NCBI GenBank assembly: GCA_025061975.1
Contig: JANXBB010000191.1
Location: 1 to 8,828, forward strand
Reading direction: 5' to 3'
Length of the DNA: 8,828 bases
Source of the DNA: Caldifarciminota bacterium
Lineage (GTDB): Bacteria > Hydrothermota > Tepidihabitantia > Tepidihabitantales > CAIPLT01
Each line of letters begins with the position of its first letter. Position 1 is the first letter of the stretch. The position numbers and the translations under genes were made by a program. Positions 6,909 to 8,828 of the stretch are shown piece after piece. Below the pieces are notes generated by a model, which saw only the letters and a list, made by a program, of their open reading frames with translations, ran no database searches and was not told the DNA's origin.

Positions 6909-6931
6909 AATTTCTAATGGAGTTAGAAATT
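6909..6931. promoter_or_regulatory. Perfect 9-bp inverted repeat, candidate operator of the ABC operon
   Basis: AATTTCTAA (6909-6917) and TTAGAAATT (6923-6931) are perfect inverted arms with a 5-bp spacer, ending 5 bp before the -35 box of the ABC promoter. Size and symmetry fit a dimeric helix-turn-helix regulator. No regulator gene lies next to it in the window, so its binding protein is unknown. Coincidence is possible because the arms are AT-rich. Confidence 0.45.
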
Positions 6932-6936
6932 TATGA

Positions 6937-6965
6937 TTGACATTAGTGTTAAAATTTTATATACT
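6937..6965 (+). promoter_or_regulatory. Near-consensus sigma70-type promoter of the ABC operon
   Basis: A perfect -35 TTGACA (6937-6942) and -10 TATACT (6960-6965, five of six) are separated by the optimal 17 bp. Transcription should begin about 6971-6973, directly at or 1-3 nt before the ATG at 6974. The message is therefore probably leaderless, and no SD could fit. Confidence 0.8.
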
Positions 6966-6973
6966 TCAATCTA

Positions 6974-7918
6974 ATGCCGAAGGCAATTTATACAGAAAAT
7001 TTAACTAAAGTTTATCGTAGCGGTTTTAGACTCCAAAAAGTAAAAGCGGTGGAAAATTTAAATTTAGAAGTTGAAGCTCAAGAAATTTATGGATTTTTGG
7101 GTCCCAATGGAGCAGGCAAGACAACAACAATAAAAATTTTAGTGGGGTTAGCTCAACCAACATCGGGGAAAGCAGTAGTTTTAGGTAGACCTGCTGGTGA
7201 CCTGGGGACTAAAAAATTAATTGGATTTTTGCCGGAATCTCCTTATTTTTACGAATATTTAAATGCTGTTGAATATCTAACATTTTGTGCACAGCTTTCC
7301 GGAATTGAACAAAATCGGATTAAAAAACAAGTTGAGAAAATGCTTGCATTAGTCCGGCTTGATAAATTTGCCCATATGCCAATTCGCGGTTATTCACGTG
7401 GTATGCTTCAGCGGTTAGGTATTGCTCAAGCATTAATTGGTGATCCGGAGCTTGTAATTTTAGATGAGCCGATGGGGGGACTTGATCCAATTGGGCGTCG
7501 AGAATTCCGTGATATTATTTTAGCACTTAAAGCTCAAGGAAAAACTGTATTCTTTTCAACGCATATATTAGCTGATGTTGAATTAATTTGTTCTCGGGTC
7601 GGAATAATTCTAAATGGTCGTCTAATTAATTCCGGACGTTTAGATGAAATCCTGCTGTCGGAAATTGAAGGATTTGAGTTAATCGTTAAAGGTTTAGATC
7701 GTAAAATGGTTAAAGTTATTGAACGATTTGCTAGTAAGGTAATCTCAAGTGCTGAAAACGAAACATATTTAGAAGTTACAGATGAAGCCGGTGTAGAAAG
7801 AGTTCTTGCAATCGTCCGCGAAGTGGGCGGGAAACTAATTTCTTTACAACCTAAAAAGAAAACATTAGAAGATCACTTTATTGATCAAATTGCTAAAGAA
7901 CGGCTAAAAGCAATATGA
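6974..7918 (+). CDS. ABC-2 type transporter ATP-binding protein (CcmA family)
   Basis: The cytoplasmic ATPase of an exporter. Of its 314 residues, about 1-225 form the ABC domain: Walker A GPNGAGKT (43-50), a Q-loop segment FLPESP (85-90) in which Glu replaces Gln as in many CcmA/NodI-type proteins, the signature YSRGMLQR (140-147), Walker B VILDEP (161-166), the D-loop GGLD (168-171) and the H-loop H197 in FFSTH. The roughly 90-residue C-terminal extension (about 226-314) matches the added domain common in this subfamily. The YSRGM signature in place of LSGGQ marks the ABC-2 exporter group. It overlaps the permease gene by ATGA. The ATG lies 8 nt after the -10 box, so the start is set by the promoter rather than by an SD. 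The substrate is not predictable; GldA- or NosF-like roles are possible. Confidence 0.93.
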   Translation: MPKAIYTENLTKVYRSGFRLQKVKAVENLNLEVEAQEIYGFLGPNGAGKTTTIKILVGLAQPTSGKAVVLGRPAGDLGTKKLIGFLPESPYFYEYLNAVEYLTFCAQLSGIEQNRIKKQVEKMLALVRLDKFAHMPIRGYSRGMLQRLGIAQALIGDPELVILDEPMGGLDPIGRREFRDIILALKAQGKTVFFSTHILADVELICSRVGIILNGRLINSGRLDEILLSEIEGFELIVKGLDRKMVKVIERFASKVISSAENETYLEVTDEAGVERVLAIVREVGGKLISLQPKKKTLEDHFIDQIAKERLKAI

Positions 7919-8676
7919 AATTAAACGCAATAATTATTAATACTTTTCGTGAATCGGTCCGGGATAAAGTTTTTATTGCAATTATTATTTTCAGTATAAT
8001 TACAATGTTAGGAGCTCGTGTTATTAAACCTTTAACACTAGGCGAAGAAGCTAAGGTTATAAAAGACATTGGGCTTAACAGTATAACTTTTTTTTCAGTA
8101 CTAATCGCGATTTTAGTTGGGGGGCGCCTTGTTTACAAAGAAATTGAAAAACGGACTATTTACTTAATTCTTTCTCGGCCTGTTTCAAAAACTACTTTTA
8201 TTATTGGTAAATATTTAGGGCTTCTTTTAGTTTTATTTGATAGTATTCTGATTATGACTGGTGTCTTTTATCTGTTTTTGCTTTTCTTGCGAATTCCGGC
8301 CAATTATTTTTTAGTCTGGGCGATTATAATGACATTTTTTGAACTCGCAATAATAACTGCAATAGCGATTTTTTTCTCAACCTTTACTACCCCGATTACA
8401 AGCGCGATTTTCACGTTCGCTATTTATTTTATCGGGCATTTAACCCCGGACTTAAAAAATTTAGCGCGGATTGCGAAATCTCCGGTAATAACTTTTATGT
8501 CTGATGTTTTATATTATCTTTTACCAAATTTAGCAAACTTTAATGTTAAAGCCCAAGTTGTGCACAATTTAGTTATCGATTATCGGGTAACGATTTTAAC
8601 TATTCTTTACGGAATCGTTTATTCAGCGTTCATTATGTTCCTTTCTTGTTTGATTTTCCGAAATAAAGATTTTTAA
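7915..8676 (+). CDS. ABC-2 family (NosY/GldF-like) transporter permease
   Basis: An integral membrane partner of the preceding ATPase, 253 residues with six predicted helices at about 18-36, 55-72, 98-125, 131-155, 158-176 and 225-248. The cytoplasmic stretch after helix 2, EIEKRTIYLILSRPVSKTTF (76-95), followed by GKY, is the coupling segment typical of NosY-like permeases ('E..krT...lLs.PvsR...i.GK'). YLLPNLANFN (201-210) in the large loop before helix 6 is another recurring feature of this group. The ATGA overlap with the ATPase stop implies translational coupling and a fixed 1:1 supply. The family includes exporters for gliding-motility, copper-site maturation and drug resistance, and nothing here chooses among them. 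Confidence 0.88.
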   Translation: MKLNAIIINTFRESVRDKVFIAIIIFSIITMLGARVIKPLTLGEEAKVIKDIGLNSITFFSVLIAILVGGRLVYKEIEKRTIYLILSRPVSKTTFIIGKYLGLLLVLFDSILIMTGVFYLFLLFLRIPANYFLVWAIIMTFFELAIITAIAIFFSTFTTPITSAIFTFAIYFIGHLTPDLKNLARIAKSPVITFMSDVLYYLLPNLANFNVKAQVVHNLVIDYRVTILTILYGIVYSAFIMFLSCLIFRNKDF

Positions 8677-8683
8677 GTGTAAG

Positions 8684-8828
8684 ATGAACCGAGACGTTAA
8701 AACTCTTGAAGCGTTCAAACAGATAAATTTCCGGCGGATTTTATTACTTGTAATAATAGTTTTAGGTATTCTAATAATTTGGAACCTTCAAACTTACTTA
8801 GACTTAAGTCGTAAAACGCTATTAAGTG
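8684..8828 (+). CDS. Membrane-anchored protein of unknown function, N-terminal part
   Basis: The frame opens with ATG at 8684, 7 nt after the permease stop, and runs off the window after 48 codons. The translated start (MNRDVKTLEAFKQINFRR) is a short polar, basic cytoplasmic tail. It is followed by a single hydrophobic helix, ILLLVIIVLGILIIW (19-33), then polar residues, as in a type II anchor or the first helix of a membrane protein. The close spacing makes it the third gene of the ABC operon, so it may be an accessory subunit of the exporter. Too little is present to name a family, and the SD is poor. Confidence 0.65.
   Translation, partial: MNRDVKTLEAFKQINFRRILLLVIIVLGILIIWNLQTYLDLSRKTLLS

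Noticed and set aside
1..8828. CRISPR array, tRNA/rRNA, IS element, prophage or toxin-antitoxin pair
   Set aside because: Reading through the spacers showed no regularly spaced repeats, cloverleaf, transposase or short paired toxin-like genes.

Overview
The window is AT-rich bacterial chromosome: compact genes, short junctions, and no phage, IS, CRISPR or RNA-gene signal. The host probably has an outer membrane, because the window opens with the C-terminal end of a beta-barrel resembling the PorV/PorQ family (known from FCB-group bacteria). Together with a nickel-metallochaperone gene this suggests an FCB-like or candidate-phylum (for example WOR-3-like) anaerobe. That placement is inference; no marker gene in the window settles it.

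Layout: (1) 1-296, 3' end of a PorV-like outer-membrane protein. (2) 297-745, a gene-free stretch of about 450 bp holding two small hairpins, a spaced imperfect direct repeat and, at its end, a sigma70-type promoter. (3) 746-3832, a plus-strand cluster purA (adenylosuccinate synthetase) - hypB (nickel GTPase) - MFS transporter; the last two overlap. (4) 3847-6747, a convergent minus-strand pair, dinG (Fe-S XPD-like helicase) followed with no gap by a PflX/COG1313 radical-SAM protein. (5) 6748-6973, a divergent intergenic region with a near-consensus promoter and a perfect 9-bp inverted repeat just upstream of its -35. (6) 6974-8828, an ABC-2 type exporter operon: ATPase and six-helix permease overlapping by ATGA, then the start of a small membrane-anchored protein cut by the window end.

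Purine synthesis, nickel-enzyme maturation, DNA repair and export are not obviously one pathway. The only tightly coupled groups are hypB-MFS, dinG-radical SAM and the ABC operon. I found no clear new defence, mobile or biosynthetic system. The most interesting signals are regulatory: two strong promoters placed so close to the start codons that purA and the ABC operon look leaderless or nearly so, the operator-like palindrome before the ABC operon, and the imperfect direct repeat about 167 bp apart upstream of purA. On the protein side, a lone hypB overlaps a transporter whose longer start would add a CHECKSC motif, and an uncharacterised radical-SAM enzyme is translationally abutted to dinG.
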